The notes: generated by a model not told the origin, from the letters alone. A DNA stretch of 64,000 nucleotides from Flavipsychrobacter sp. (GCA_016786615.1 JAEUVX010000009.1:345880-409879), one strand, 5' to 3'. Positions 45,102-55,161 are shown, counted from the stretch's first letter. Program-made: numbers and translations.

Positions 45102-46268
45102 ATGACGCGTTTAGCCATATTAGGATCAACAGGATCTATCGGTACACAGGCTTTAGAGGTTGTGGCTGCGCACCCCGAATTGTTTGAAGTAGAAATACTG
45201 ACCGCGCACAGCAACAGCGCTTTATTGATAGAACAGGCTCGCAAATTCAACCCCAATGCAGTAGTTGTAACAAATGCTGAAAGCTATGAAGCTGTAAAAT
45301 ATGCCCTCTCAAACCTGCCTGTAAAAGTGTTCTCAGGTGCAGATGCGCTGAATGATGTAGTGCAGTGGGATACTGTAGATACCGTACTTACTGCTATCGT
45401 AGGCTTCGCAGGCCTATCATCTACTTTAGCTGCAGTAAACGCCGGTAAAACTATCGCCCTTGCTAATAAAGAAACCCTTGTAGTAGCTGGTGATATAGTA
45501 ATGAAAGCTGCCGCAGAAAAGGGTGCCCGCATAATACCGGTGGATAGCGAACACTCAGCTATTTTTCAGTGCCTGGTAGGTGAAGCATGGAACAAAATTG
45601 AGAAGATAGTACTAACAGCTAGCGGCGGACCATTCTTAGGTAAAAAGACAAATTACCTACTGAATGTAAAAGCAAGCCATGCCTTGCAGCACCCCAACTG
45701 GACAATGGGGGCAAAGATTACTATTGACAGCGCTACACTGATGAACAAAGGGCTGGAAATGATAGAAGCAAAGTGGCTTTTCGGGCTGAAAAATGAGCAG
45801 ATAGAAGTAATCGTGCATCCGCAGTCTATTATACATTCATTAGTACAGTTTACAGATGGCTCTATGAAGGCGCAGCTTGGCTTACCGGATATGAAGCTGC
45901 CGATACAATATGCACTCGCTTTCCCGCAACGTATTCATAACGATTTTAAACGTTTTGATTTCAGGGATTACGGCAAGTTTACCTTTGAACAACCAGACCT
46001 GAAAACATTCCGCAATCTGGCATTGGCTATGGATGCCATGCAAAAAGGAGGAAATATGCCTTGTATAATGAATGCAGCCAATGAAGTTGTGGTACAATCA
46101 TTCCTTAACAACAGGGTCAGCTTTATAGAAATGAGCGATATCATTGAAAACGTAATGAATAAAGTATCGTTTACAGATAATGCTACATTAGATGATTATC
46201 GTCAATCTGATAAGCATGCCAGAGCTTATGCAACAGAATTGGTAAAACACAGCCAACTATCACACTAA
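45102..46268 (+). CDS. dxr: 1-deoxy-D-xylulose-5-phosphate reductoisomerase
   Basis: Second enzyme of the MEP isoprenoid pathway: converts DXP to MEP with NADPH. 388 residues: NADPH loop GSTGSIGTQALEVV, the metal and substrate motif VDSEHSAIFQCL, ASGGPF of the flexible loop, and HPNWTMGAKITIDSATLMNK. All expected active-site regions are present. It lies 18 bases before the rseP ATG, a common pairing (dxr-rseP) across bacteria. Confidence 0.97.
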   Translation: MTRLAILGSTGSIGTQALEVVAAHPELFEVEILTAHSNSALLIEQARKFNPNAVVVTNAESYEAVKYALSNLPVKVFSGADALNDVVQWDTVDTVLTAIVGFAGLSSTLAAVNAGKTIALANKETLVVAGDIVMKAAAEKGARIIPVDSEHSAIFQCLVGEAWNKIEKIVLTASGGPFLGKKTNYLLNVKASHALQHPNWTMGAKITIDSATLMNKGLEMIEAKWLFGLKNEQIEVIVHPQSIIHSLVQFTDGSMKAQLGLPDMKLPIQYALAFPQRIHNDFKRFDFRDYGKFTFEQPDLKTFRNLALAMDAMQKGGNMPCIMNAANEVVVQSFLNNRVSFIEMSDIIENVMNKVSFTDNATLDDYRQSDKHARAYATELVKHSQLSH

Positions 46269-46272
46269 ATAT

Positions 46273-46280
46273 TATTTTTG
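46273..46280 (+). promoter_or_regulatory. Possible -7 box for rseP
   Basis: TATTTTTG followed by CA matches TAnnTTTG, 6 bases before the rseP ATG at 46287. This spacing would give an almost leaderless transcript; no -33 box is seen, and rseP may simply be read through from dxr. Confidence 0.25.
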
Positions 46281-46286
46281 CACATC

Positions 46287-47666
46287 ATGTTATTGAACTC
46301 AATGCTATTAATGTCGGGTGGAGCTGTACAGGCGCTTCAATTGTTAGCCGCTTTATCCCTGCTCATATTATTACACGAATTCGGGCACTATTTTTTCGCA
46401 CGACTTTTTAAAACGAGGGTCGAGAAGTTTTATCTCTTTTTCGATTTCCTGTTCCCCTTTCCGGGCTTACTCAATTTCTCTTTGTTCAAGAAGAAGAAAG
46501 GTGATACAGAGTATGGTTTAGGCTGGTTTCCGTTGGGCGGATATGTAAAGATAGCAGGTATGGTAGATGAAAGCATGGACAAAGAAGCCATGAAACAACC
46601 ACCACAGCCCTGGGAGTACCGTTCTAAAAAAGCATGGCAGCGCCTGTTCATCATGTTGGGTGGTATCATAATGAATGTACTTGTTGCGATAGGTATCTAC
46701 GCGTTGATATTCGGTATATGGGGAGAAGAGTACCTGCCAACTCAGAACGCAAAATATGGTGTGATGGTTGATAGCCTGGGCGAAAGCATTGGCCTCAAAA
46801 ATGGTGATAAAATATTAGCTGTAGATGGTAAAACTGTAGACAGGTTTAATAAAATAGTACCCGAACTGATATTTAACGAAGCTAAGGTGCTGAACATTGA
46901 GCGGAACGGTGTGGGGATGGATATCAGCATACCACAAGGTACTATACGCAAAATCATTAAGGCACAACGCAGTACATTCTTACAACCACGTACACCATTA
47001 GTTGTAGCACAAGTATCTGAAAAGAGCGCTGCTTCTGATATGGGCTTACAAAGTAAGGATAGTGTGATAGCAGTAAATGGTGCGCCGATTGCATTCTATG
47101 ACGAATTTGAAAAAATCAAACGTGCATCAGCCGGTATGCCGATTGCATTAACGGTTGTGCGCAATGGTCAGACAGTTGTATTAAATGGTAAAGTGCCTGA
47201 TACAAAAATTCTGGGTTTTGCACCTGAAACGGCAGCAACATTCTTTACACTTGATAAGGTGACATATAACCCGATTACAGCAATCGGGAAAGGGTTTACA
47301 TTCACTTTCGACCAGATAGGAAACTACTGGCGCCAGTTGAAAATGATATTCACATCTTCAGAAATTAAGGCTTCTGAAAGTGTTGGTGGTATTGTAAGCT
47401 TCGGTAAAATGTTCCCTGCAGAGTTTGATTGGCAGAGCTTCTTGATGCTCACAGCGTTTGTATCTATCATACTTGCGGTAATGAACTTATTGCCTGTACC
47501 GGGCCTTGATGGTGGTTATGTAATCTTCCTGCTGTTTGAAATGATAACCGGCAAACAAGTGAATGAGAAGATAATGGAACGTGCTACTACAGTAGGTTTA
47601 ATCCTGCTGCTGGCGCTGATGGTATATGCAAACGGGCTGGATATCTTCAGATTGTTCTCTAAATAG
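46287..47666 (+). CDS. rseP: RseP-type intramembrane site-2 metalloprotease
   Basis: Zinc protease that cleaves transmembrane segments of anti-sigma factors and signal peptide remnants. 459 residues: the zinc motif HEFGH in LLILLHEFGHYFFARLF, tandem PDZ-like domains in the periplasmic middle (LGESIGLKNGDKILAV; DMGLQSKDSVIAV), and the third ligand in MNLLPVPGLDGGYV. ATG 46287 chosen; TTG 46278 would add three residues and lies in the -7-like box. Confidence 0.95.
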   Translation: MLLNSMLLMSGGAVQALQLLAALSLLILLHEFGHYFFARLFKTRVEKFYLFFDFLFPFPGLLNFSLFKKKKGDTEYGLGWFPLGGYVKIAGMVDESMDKEAMKQPPQPWEYRSKKAWQRLFIMLGGIIMNVLVAIGIYALIFGIWGEEYLPTQNAKYGVMVDSLGESIGLKNGDKILAVDGKTVDRFNKIVPELIFNEAKVLNIERNGVGMDISIPQGTIRKIIKAQRSTFLQPRTPLVVAQVSEKSAASDMGLQSKDSVIAVNGAPIAFYDEFEKIKRASAGMPIALTVVRNGQTVVLNGKVPDTKILGFAPETAATFFTLDKVTYNPITAIGKGFTFTFDQIGNYWRQLKMIFTSSEIKASESVGGIVSFGKMFPAEFDWQSFLMLTAFVSIILAVMNLLPVPGLDGGYVIFLLFEMITGKQVNEKIMERATTVGLILLLALMVYANGLDIFRLFSK

Positions 47667-47690
47667 TAAATGAACTTAATACTATAAAGA

Positions 47691-47717
47691 AAAGCGGGGC
47701 AATTGCCCCGCTTTTTT
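47691..47717. terminator. Bidirectional terminator between rseP and galE
   Basis: Perfect palindromic stem centred on GCGGGGCAATTGCCCCGC with A-run on the left and T-run on the right (to 47717). It lies 24 bases after the rseP stop and overlaps the end of the convergent galE gene, whose stop codon is at 47718-47716. Confidence 0.88.
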
Positions 47718-48759
47718 AATTCATTGATATTTTGGCTGCTTCTTTTTTCATTGCCTGTTCCCATCTCCATGCTGTGTCCATCATATCGTCGAGGCTGTAT
47801 TTAATGTCCCAGTCGAGCAGTGCTCGTGCCTTTGCATTGTTTGCATACACTTCTACCACATCACCCGGGCGGCGTGGCCCAAGTTTGTAATGCAGTTTTT
47901 CACCCGATACTTTTTCAAATGCATGTATTAGCTCCAGTACCGTAACACCATTGCCCGAGCCAAGATTGAAAACATCGCAATTAGTACTATTGTTGCCTTC
48001 CAATGTGTATTGCAATGCTTTTGTATGTGCATTGGCAATATCCATTACGTGTATATAATCCCGTACGCAAGAGCCATCGCGGGTAGGATAGTCTGTGCCG
48101 AATACCTGCATTTCATTGCGTTTGCCGATAGCTGTTTGGGTGATTACAGGTACCAGATTTTCCGGCTTTTCCTGCAACTCGCCAATATGTACTGTAGGGT
48201 GTGCCCCCACGGGATTGAAATAGCGCAGTAGTGTGACGTTAAAGTCAGGATTTTGTTTTGCCAGGTCTCTGCATATAGCCTCGCCTATTTGTTTGGTACG
48301 TGCATACGGAGATTCAGGTTCTACTAATGGTGCTGTTTCTTCAACAGGTAGTTTCTGTGCATTGCCATAAACAGAGCATGATGATGAAAACACGAAATGG
48401 TTCACCTTATAGGTTTGTGCGCATTTCAAAATGTTTACCAATGAATCCAGGTTGTTTCTGTAATACTTCAGTGGCTCATTAACAGACTCGGGTACAGACT
48501 TAAATGCTGCAAAGTGTATGATGCCGGCAATATCCGGGTTTTCAATAAAGATGGTTTCTGTATCATCTGCATCGCAAAGGTTCACCTTGTAATTTTTCAC
48601 AGACTTCCCGACTATTTTTTCGATGCCATGCAGCATACGCAAAGAACCATGGGATAAGTCGTCTACAGATATTACCTCAAAGCCGTTTGCTATCAGGTCT
48701 ACTATTGTATGCCCGCCAATATATCCGCAACCGCCGGTCACTAATATTTTCTTCATCAA
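47716..48759 (-). CDS. galE: UDP-glucose 4-epimerase
   Basis: Interconverts UDP-glucose and UDP-galactose (and possibly the N-acetyl forms). 347 residues: NAD loop GGCGYIGGHT, the diagnostic HFAAFKSVPESV, serine strand FSSSCSVYGN and catalytic Tyr-x3-Lys in SPYARTKQIGE, plus LRYFNPVGAHP. The start ATG at 48759 follows a TATATTTG box by 18 bases, in the 31-base gap after the ABC-exporter gene. Likely provides UDP-Gal for glycan synthesis in general. Confidence 0.95.
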   Translation of the reverse strand: MMKKILVTGGCGYIGGHTIVDLIANGFEVISVDDLSHGSLRMLHGIEKIVGKSVKNYKVNLCDADDTETIFIENPDIAGIIHFAAFKSVPESVNEPLKYYRNNLDSLVNILKCAQTYKVNHFVFSSSCSVYGNAQKLPVEETAPLVEPESPYARTKQIGEAICRDLAKQNPDFNVTLLRYFNPVGAHPTVHIGELQEKPENLVPVITQTAIGKRNEMQVFGTDYPTRDGSCVRDYIHVMDIANAHTKALQYTLEGNNSTNCDVFNLGSGNGVTVLELIHAFEKVSGEKLHYKLGPRRPGDVVEVYANNAKARALLDWDIKYSLDDMMDTAWRWEQAMKKEAAKISMN

Positions 48760-48777
48760 AGGGGGATGTTTGTCTTA

Positions 48778-48785
48778 CAAATATA
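48778..48785 (-). promoter_or_regulatory. Probable -7 box for galE
   Basis: Read leftward this is TATATTTG, a perfect TAnnTTTG, 18 bases upstream of the galE start and within the short gap after msbA. No -33 box at standard spacing. Confidence 0.45.
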
Positions 48786-48790
48786 CCGTA

Positions 48791-50614
48791 TTATTTCACC
48801 TGCTGCATTTCTACCAGCTTTTTGTACAGGCCGTTTTTGCCAATCAAATCATTGTGTGTGCCTCGTTCTGTTATCCTGCCTTTGTCCAGCACGATGATTT
48901 CATCTGCATGTTGTACGGTAGATAACCTGTGTGCAATAACAATACAGGTACGGTTTTTCATTAACATATTGATGGCATCCTGTACCATGCGTTCACTTTC
49001 AGTATCAAGTGAAGATGTGGCTTCGTCCAGTATGAGTATTGGCGGATTTTTTAATACCGCACGTGCAATGGTGACACGTTGACGTTCTCCGCCACTGAGC
49101 CTTGCACCCCTGTCGCCTACTACTGTTTCATATCCGTCTTTCTTATGAAGGATGAAATTATGAGCGTTGGCAATTTTGGCGGCTTCCTGTACTTGCTCTA
49201 GCGAGGCACCACCTGTACCCAGGGTTATATTGTTATAGATAGTATCGTTGAATAATATTGGTTCCTGGCTAACCACTCCCATTTGCTTACGCAGGTCGAA
49301 TAGTTTGTAGTTCTTTACATTGACACCGTCTATCAGAATTTCACCGGCCGTTACATCATGAAAACGGGGGATAAGGTCGGCAAGTGTGGATTTGCCCGCT
49401 CCGGAAGAACCTACCAATGCAATCGTTTTACCTTTTTCTATAGTCAGGTTAATATTGTCCAGTATTATTTTGTCTCCATAAGCAAAGCGAACATTTTTCA
49501 ATTCAATCGATTTCTCAAAAGAGTTGATAGCTTTTGGTGCGGGTATTTCAGTTATAGTATTGTCTGTGTTCAATAGATGCTCAATGCGCTCTAATGCAGC
49601 TGCGCCTTTTTGTACGTTGTTCAGTGCAGAAGATAGGTTTTTAATTGGGTTGATAATCATGTAGAACAGGCCTATATAGGTAAGGAAAAAAGGTCCTGTT
49701 AATGATGATTGCCCCGAAAAAATAAGTTTGCCACCATACCATAATATCATACAAACAACGATTACACCCATTGTTTCAGAAAGTGGGGAGCCTAACTCTT
49801 TTTTACGCGATATCTGATTGCGGATTCTGAATAGAGTATTGTTTGTTTCTCTGAACTTCAATTGCTGATGGCGTTCTGCATTAAAGGCTTTTACAACCCT
49901 CATGCCAGCGATTGTTTCGTCAATGATACCAAGTATTGCTCCAAGATGTTCCTGTGCAAGGTTGGAAGGTTTCTTTAATGATTTGCCTATTCTGCCGATT
50001 ACAAAACCTGCTATGGGCAGGAATAGTATAAGGAATACGGTGAGTTGAGGACTGATGAGCACCATTGATACCAATACAAAAATGATGGTCAGGGGTTCTC
50101 TTATGAATGTCTCAAGAACATTCATAATTGACATTTCTATCTCATTGATGTCATTTGTCATGCGCGATATCAAATCAGCTTTCTTCTCTTCTGTAAAGAA
50201 GCCTATCGGTAGCGATAAAATCTTTGTGAACATTTCATCGCGCAGCTTTCGGAGTACAGCAAATCTGATAGGGTTCAGTATATTAAATGAAAGGTAAATG
50301 AATAGGTTTTTTAGAATTGTAAAAACAACAACAACTATTACTATGTATGTAAGCGAAGTGAGCTTGTCGTGTTTGTTTACAAAATCATTAATCCATTGCG
50401 TTATATACCCGACTACATTCAGGTTGCTTGCGACAGGTTTCGAGCCGGAGGGATTAGTAGCTGTGCCTGCACCAAACAGTACTTGCAATACCGGTGCAAG
50501 CATCGAAAATGAAAACAAGCCAAACAATACCGCCAACAGTGTTGTGATGCAGAATTGACCTACCTGTAGCTTAAAATCTTTGAGGTATCTGAGTAGCTTG
50601 ACCGCTTTTTTCAT
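48791..50614 (-). CDS. msbA: MsbA-like lipid/multidrug ABC exporter
   Basis: Half-transporter of 607 residues: a transmembrane domain with six hydrophobic segments in the first 330 residues and an ATPase domain with Walker A GSSGAGKST, the LSGGERQR signature and Walker B ILILDEATSSLD. This is the MsbA/type-IV exporter layout, typically flipping lipid A-core or other lipids across the inner membrane. It is 6 bases downstream of cysS on the same strand. General multidrug export is possible. Confidence 0.87.
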   Translation of the reverse strand: MKKAVKLLRYLKDFKLQVGQFCITTLLAVLFGLFSFSMLAPVLQVLFGAGTATNPSGSKPVASNLNVVGYITQWINDFVNKHDKLTSLTYIVIVVVVFTILKNLFIYLSFNILNPIRFAVLRKLRDEMFTKILSLPIGFFTEEKKADLISRMTNDINEIEMSIMNVLETFIREPLTIIFVLVSMVLISPQLTVFLILFLPIAGFVIGRIGKSLKKPSNLAQEHLGAILGIIDETIAGMRVVKAFNAERHQQLKFRETNNTLFRIRNQISRKKELGSPLSETMGVIVVCMILWYGGKLIFSGQSSLTGPFFLTYIGLFYMIINPIKNLSSALNNVQKGAAALERIEHLLNTDNTITEIPAPKAINSFEKSIELKNVRFAYGDKIILDNINLTIEKGKTIALVGSSGAGKSTLADLIPRFHDVTAGEILIDGVNVKNYKLFDLRKQMGVVSQEPILFNDTIYNNITLGTGGASLEQVQEAAKIANAHNFILHKKDGYETVVGDRGARLSGGERQRVTIARAVLKNPPILILDEATSSLDTESERMVQDAINMLMKNRTCIVIAHRLSTVQHADEIIVLDKGRITERGTHNDLIGKNGLYKKLVEMQQVK

Positions 50615-50620
50615 TTTATG

Positions 50621-52114
50621 TTATTCAATGGTATAAGACACTGTGCCGTCTTTTTCATCCTTTAGTGTAATGCCTGCTTCTGACAGTTTATTTCGTATCT
50701 GGTCGGATGTAGCAAAATCCTTACGGGTGCGTGCGTCTTTTCTTATTTCTATCAATAGCGATAATACCTGATCAATCTTATTGCTTTGCTGTGCTTGCAG
50801 TGCTTGTAGGCCAAGGATATCTTCCAGATAGGTTTTGAATGTTGTTGACAATAAAGCGAAAGTTGTTGCGCTTAGTGCATTCATGGCAACTTGTCCGCCT
50901 TTCATGCCATTAATCACAGGTGCCATTTCAAACAGATTGGCAATTACTTTTGCAGTATTCACGTCGTCATTCATAAAGTCGTCGCACTCATGGCACCATG
51001 TTGTTACCTGAGCATCCAATGCATTGTCGCCTGCTTTATCATTGCCCGGATGAGCAAGTTTTTTCAATACTTCGTATGCCTCCCACAGGCGGCGTAATGC
51101 TTTTTCAGAACCTTGCAGTGCTTCGTTCGAGAAGTCGAGCGTGCTGCGGTAGTGCGTTTGCAAAATATAGAAGCGTACCACCATCGGGTGATAGGCTTGT
51201 TCCAGTATCGGGTGGTTGCCACTGAATAATTCAGTCAGCTTTATCACATTGTTGTACGATTTACCCATCTTCTTGCCGTTGATGGTAATCATATTGTTGT
51301 GCATCCAGTATCGTACAGGCGGGTGGTCGTGTGCTATGGTTGATTGTGCTATCTCACTTTCATGATGCGGGAATTGCAAGTCCATGCCACCACCATGTAT
51401 ATCAAACGTTTCGCCCAGGTATTTGCGGCTCATGGCAGAGCACTCAATATGCCATCCCGGAAAACCCTCTCCCCATGGACTGTTCCAGCGCATGATGTGT
51501 TCAGGTGGTGCGCTCTTCCACAGCGCGAAGTCTGTTTTGTTGCGCTTCTCATCCTGTCCTTCCAATTCGCGGGTTGTTTCAAGCAGGTCATCCAAAATGC
51601 GTCCGGATAATTTTCCGTAAGGATATTTTTCGGCGTACTTTTTTACATCAAAATAGACAGAGCCATTTACCTCGTAAGCATATCCTTTTGCTATGATTTT
51701 CTGAATCATATCTATCTGCTCTATGATATGCCCTGTAGCAGCAGGTTCAATACTTGGGTCCAGATTGTTGAACAGGCGCATGCCCCAATGGAAGAGTCCG
51801 GTGTATTTATGCACCAGTTCCATAGGCTCCAGTTTTTCCAGTTGTGCTTTGCCGGCTATTTTATCTTCTGCTTCGCGGCCTTCTTCTTCAAAGTGGCCTG
51901 CGTCGGTAATGTTGCGTACATAACGTACTTTATAGCCGAGGTATTGCAGGTAACGGTTCACTACATCGAAAGTGATGTAGGGACGCGCATGCCCTAAATG
52001 AGATTCGCCGGATACAGTAGGGCCGCAAACATACAAACCTACGTGCCCCGGGGTAATAGACTCAAACTTTTCCTTTTCTCTGGTATATGAATTATATATA
52101 TGAAACTCAGACAT
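50621..52114 (-). CDS. cysS: Cysteinyl-tRNA synthetase
   Basis: Charges tRNA-Cys. 497 residues from ATG 52114, which begins the domain at [10 protein letters not shown]; an in-frame ATG at 52132 would add six residues that are not family-like. HIGH-type motif HLGHARPY, the zinc-binding CGPTV and WHIECSAM, and KMGKS as the KMSKS loop are all present. A TATTTTTG -7 box at 52137-52130 lies just upstream. It heads a leftward pair with msbA. Confidence 0.96.
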   Translation of the reverse strand: MSEFHIYNSYTREKEKFESITPGHVGLYVCGPTVSGESHLGHARPYITFDVVNRYLQYLGYKVRYVRNITDAGHFEEEGREAEDKIAGKAQLEKLEPMELVHKYTGLFHWGMRLFNNLDPSIEPAATGHIIEQIDMIQKIIAKGYAYEVNGSVYFDVKKYAEKYPYGKLSGRILDDLLETTRELEGQDEKRNKTDFALWKSAPPEHIMRWNSPWGEGFPGWHIECSAMSRKYLGETFDIHGGGMDLQFPHHESEIAQSTIAHDHPPVRYWMHNNMITINGKKMGKSYNNVIKLTELFSGNHPILEQAYHPMVVRFYILQTHYRSTLDFSNEALQGSEKALRRLWEAYEVLKKLAHPGNDKAGDNALDAQVTTWCHECDDFMNDDVNTAKVIANLFEMAPVINGMKGGQVAMNALSATTFALLSTTFKTYLEDILGLQALQAQQSNKIDQVLSLLIEIRKDARTRKDFATSDQIRNKLSEAGITLKDEKDGTVSYTIE

Positions 52115-52129
52115 AGTATAAAATAAGCG

Positions 52130-52137
52130 CAAAAATA
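52130..52137 (-). promoter_or_regulatory. Probable -7 box for cysS
   Basis: Read leftward it is TATTTTTG, matching TAnnTTTG, 15 bases before the chosen cysS start; this placement also argues for the ATG at 52114 over the one at 52132, which would lie within the promoter's start site. Confidence 0.45.
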
Positions 52138-52142
52138 AGGCT

Positions 52143-53288
52143 TTACTTGCCAGCCTTACGTATTATTTCAAAATTGGCAATAACAGGCCGGTGGTCGGAT
52201 AGCTCTGTATGCGGGCATTCGAGACCGACGATTTTCAGTACTGTAGGGTCGTAAAAAATATGGTCGATACGCAAAGTTGGCAGTATCTGGCTGTAGGTAC
52301 GCCCGAAGAGTCTTCCTTTATCTACAAAAGCATCATTGAGCGTACCACGTATTTTGGTATATGTATAAGAGCCCGGCAAATCATTGAAATCGCCGCATAC
52401 TATTACAGGATAGGGGCTTTGGGCAATAATAGCGGCTGTTTTGTCAGCCTCTTCGGCTCGTTTTACGAAAGCGTAGTTGAACTTCCAGACGAAACTACGT
52501 GTAAGGCCTAGGCTGTTAGCCAATGCAGAGCTGTTTTGCTTTACGTATTCTATATATGCCTTCTCATCATCGCTGAGGCCGAATGTACTCAGGTGTACGA
52601 AGAACATTCGGACTGTGTCTCCGCCAGGCAGTGCCACATCTCCTTGCAGTAAAAAAGTGTATTCTGCTAACTGATGTGCTACGTAGTTGTGGAAGGGGTA
52701 GCGGGAATATGCTGCAGTACCTAAAAAAATGGTAGTGCCTAATGTATTATCATAATGGAAACGATAATCAACATATTTACCGTCGGAGATTATCTTTTTT
52801 CCATAAGGTTTCAGCGGGTCTGTTTTAGGTACTGAATATTCGGGCAGGCACATAATGTCTGCATCGTTCGCTTTCAGATAATTGAGTATTTCTTTTTCAA
52901 ATACTTTATCGCGTGGTACTTTAAATATGCCCATTCCATGAACATTCCATGTCATGATGCGGATACGGTCGGGTGATTTGCCCATATCGTTATTGCCGTA
53001 GTTGAAACCGAATATGGTAAATATGAGTTTGTAACAAACCACCAGCACAACAGCAGATAAAAGAGAACGCAGTTTTTTGGAGGTAAACAACCAGATGAAT
53101 ACAAAGAATACATTGGCCAGTACTGCAAATGGCGTGGTAAGTGTAAGCAGTGCTATGTGTTTTACCTCAACCGGGCTGGTAGTGGCTGCGTATGCACAAA
53201 GGCCAAGCCATATCACACTGCCTATATTCAGCAATAGCAGTGTGTAACTCAATAGCCTTCGTATAAATCCCGGTTGTCTATTTTTCAA
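52143..53288 (-). CDS. Membrane-anchored endonuclease/exonuclease/phosphatase (EEP) protein
   Basis: 381 residues: three hydrophobic segments in the first 95 residues, then an EEP domain of the DNase I/phosphatase superfamily. Catalytic regions include IRIMTWNVHGMG, CGDFNDLPGS, RIDHIFYD and the final SDHRPV, in the right order with their Asp/His residues. The enzyme domain probably faces the periplasm. Substrate could be a nucleic acid, phospholipid or phosphoester; not resolvable. Ends 28 bases before the cysS start. Confidence 0.87.
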   Translation of the reverse strand: MKNRQPGFIRRLLSYTLLLLNIGSVIWLGLCAYAATTSPVEVKHIALLTLTTPFAVLANVFFVFIWLFTSKKLRSLLSAVVLVVCYKLIFTIFGFNYGNNDMGKSPDRIRIMTWNVHGMGIFKVPRDKVFEKEILNYLKANDADIMCLPEYSVPKTDPLKPYGKKIISDGKYVDYRFHYDNTLGTTIFLGTAAYSRYPFHNYVAHQLAEYTFLLQGDVALPGGDTVRMFFVHLSTFGLSDDEKAYIEYVKQNSSALANSLGLTRSFVWKFNYAFVKRAEEADKTAAIIAQSPYPVIVCGDFNDLPGSYTYTKIRGTLNDAFVDKGRLFGRTYSQILPTLRIDHIFYDPTVLKIVGLECPHTELSDHRPVIANFEIIRKAGK

Positions 53289-53301
53289 TGTTATGTGGGA
53301 G

Positions 53302-54198
53302 TTATGGGTTATTATCTTTGCTTGCTTTCATCAGGATGTCTTTTTCCTCATCTGTAAGCGAGTTATATCCTTTCTGATTTATTTTATCCAGTATATCATC
53401 TATGCGCTTCTGATTACCCGGTTTTGCATTATAACCACCAAGTGCTTCATTGCGTTTTTTACTGTTTTTTTCACGTATCCTGTCTGCATCCGGTTCTGTA
53501 AGTGTGTTCATTTTATCGAACATGTTATATATCCACATGCCGGGTTGCTTGCCGTTTTTCAGCAATACCATATAAGTGAAGCCGGTAAGCGCACCACCTG
53601 CCAACATAAACAGGGAAGGTGTGTGCATGTTTATATTAACCAGCATCAGCGCGAAGAATATGATAGCCAATACTACAATTGGTATGCTGAATGTAGGTGC
53701 CAGGTAGAACCTATATGATGGAGACAGTGTAATAACTGCCACAGCTACACCAACAACGCCTGCATGTGCCCCTATTAAAAAGCCTGCTGTGCCTATTCCC
53801 GGTATCAGTTGGCTGAGCTCATAAAATATACCACCGATAACGAGGCTATATACAAACAAAGGTATTAGTTGTTTATACCCCACCAGAGATTGTAAAACAG
53901 AACCGAAACCATACAGCCAGACCATATTGGTGAAAAGTACCCAAAAACCGTCGTGTGTCCAGCCGTAAGTAAATATGGTCCAGAGTTTTGTTGAAAATGC
54001 TTTGACAGCAGGTAGTGCTACATAGGGTGTAAAGTTTGTCTCGAAATATGCAGGGGTGAAACCAACAACCAGAAGTATTACACGTATCAGGTGATAGGTA
54101 ATAAAGCCGGTAGCAGATGCAACGATAATCTGCAATACTGCATTCTGGCTGTAACCGGGTATGGATGATAAAGGAGAACGTTTGCGTGTAGTGTTCAT
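53302..54198 (-). CDS. Rhomboid-family membrane protein, probably proteolytically inactive
   Basis: 298-residue rhomboid fold with about six hydrophobic segments followed by a cytoplasmic tail (about 215-298). The catalytic serine loop reads GAHAG (143-147), with His145 where the sister protein has Ser in GASG, and the last helix reads MLAGG (198-202), with L199 where the catalytic His of AHLGG should be. Both members of the Ser-His dyad are thus missing. The tail contains ALGGYNAKPG and DDILDKINQKGYNSL, typical of Bacteroidota rhomboids. It lies 16 bases after the intact rhomboid gene. Confidence 0.85.
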   Translation of the reverse strand: MNTTRKRSPLSSIPGYSQNAVLQIIVASATGFITYHLIRVILLVVGFTPAYFETNFTPYVALPAVKAFSTKLWTIFTYGWTHDGFWVLFTNMVWLYGFGSVLQSLVGYKQLIPLFVYSLVIGGIFYELSQLIPGIGTAGFLIGAHAGVVGVAVAVITLSPSYRFYLAPTFSIPIVVLAIIFFALMLVNINMHTPSLFMLAGGALTGFTYMVLLKNGKQPGMWIYNMFDKMNTLTEPDADRIREKNSKKRNEALGGYNAKPGNQKRIDDILDKINQKGYNSLTDEEKDILMKASKDNNP

Positions 54199-54214
54199 AA
54201 TAATCTTTTATTAC

Positions 54215-55102
54215 TTAGAAGAAGTTCCTCCTGTTTTGTTTATTCCATATTTTCAGAATGATGAAGCCTACTACCATGCCGCCAAGGTGTGCAAAGTGTG
54301 CTACATTATCGCCGGCAGAATTCTGGATGCCTGCATATAGCTCAAACAGCGCATAAGCGGCAACTACATATTTTGCCTTGATTGGTACAAGGAAGTACAG
54401 ATATAATAATGTGTTTGGAAACAGGTAGCCAAATGCAAACAGGATACCAAACACGGCACCTGATGCACCTACTGTAGCTTCATCGTAGATGCCGGGGATG
54501 TATTGTCCCGTTGGCCTGTAGTTGAGCCCATGCAGGTATTGATTGACTGCGGATATAGATTCATTTGCCAAATCCTGCGAAGGAGAACTGCTCCAAACTT
54601 TTGCTATTTCGTATAACTGCATACTAAGCGGGTTGCCGCTTAGTTTTACACGTTGGTTAAGAAACAGGTTGAACTGGTCGAGTGTCGGGTTTTGCTGATA
54701 ATGGGTGAATGCCTGCTCTATCACTTTATACTCGTAAGCCAGTACGCCCATGTGCAGTGCAGCAGCACCTAATCCGCAGACTATATAGAAAGTAAGGAAA
54801 CGCTTTGGCCCCCAAACATTTTCCAATATGCTGCCAAACATCCATAGGGCGAACATATTTGAAAACAAGTGCATGATTGTCAGGTTTACATCGTTGTAAC
54901 TACCATGCAAAAACATGTGCGTGAAGTACTGCCAGGGTTTGAAATAAGTTGATTTCCAATAGTGCAGGCCCAGATAATCTGACAGGTCTATCCCAAACCT
55001 GCCGAGCACAAACTGTGCAAATGCCATGATGGAATTGATGATAATTAAATTCTTAACTATCGTAGGAAGTATCTGAAAGCGCCCCGGCCTGAATTCGGTC
55101 AT
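54215..55102 (-). CDS. Rhomboid-family intramembrane serine protease
   Basis: 295 residues with the rhomboid core: long loop 1, hydrophobic helices, MHLFSNMFALWMFG (the His/Asn oxyanion helix), the nucleophile Ser214 in GASGAVFG and the base His272 in AHLGGMVVGF. It cleaves membrane-spanning segments of unknown targets. The loop between helices 3 and 4 is unusually long (about residues 110-200). It leads the tandem with the inactive copy, and a TAATTTTG box and an 8-bp inverted repeat lie upstream. Confidence 0.92.
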   Translation of the reverse strand: MTEFRPGRFQILPTIVKNLIIINSIMAFAQFVLGRFGIDLSDYLGLHYWKSTYFKPWQYFTHMFLHGSYNDVNLTIMHLFSNMFALWMFGSILENVWGPKRFLTFYIVCGLGAAALHMGVLAYEYKVIEQAFTHYQQNPTLDQFNLFLNQRVKLSGNPLSMQLYEIAKVWSSSPSQDLANESISAVNQYLHGLNYRPTGQYIPGIYDEATVGASGAVFGILFAFGYLFPNTLLYLYFLVPIKAKYVVAAYALFELYAGIQNSAGDNVAHFAHLGGMVVGFIILKIWNKQNRRNFF

Positions 55103-55121
55103 TTTTTAGTGTTTCGTCTTA

Positions 55122-55142
55122 GTGATAATATTCAATTATCAC
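55122..55142. promoter_or_regulatory. Inverted repeat in the rhomboid leader
   Basis: GTGATAAT (55122-55129) and ATTATCAC (55135-55142) form a perfect 8-bp dyad with a 5-base loop, 20 bases upstream of the rhomboid start and between it and its -7 box. No T-run follows on either side, so an operator or leader hairpin is more likely than a terminator. Confidence 0.4.
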
Positions 55143-55161
55143 GCCTGATAAATAATGCTGC

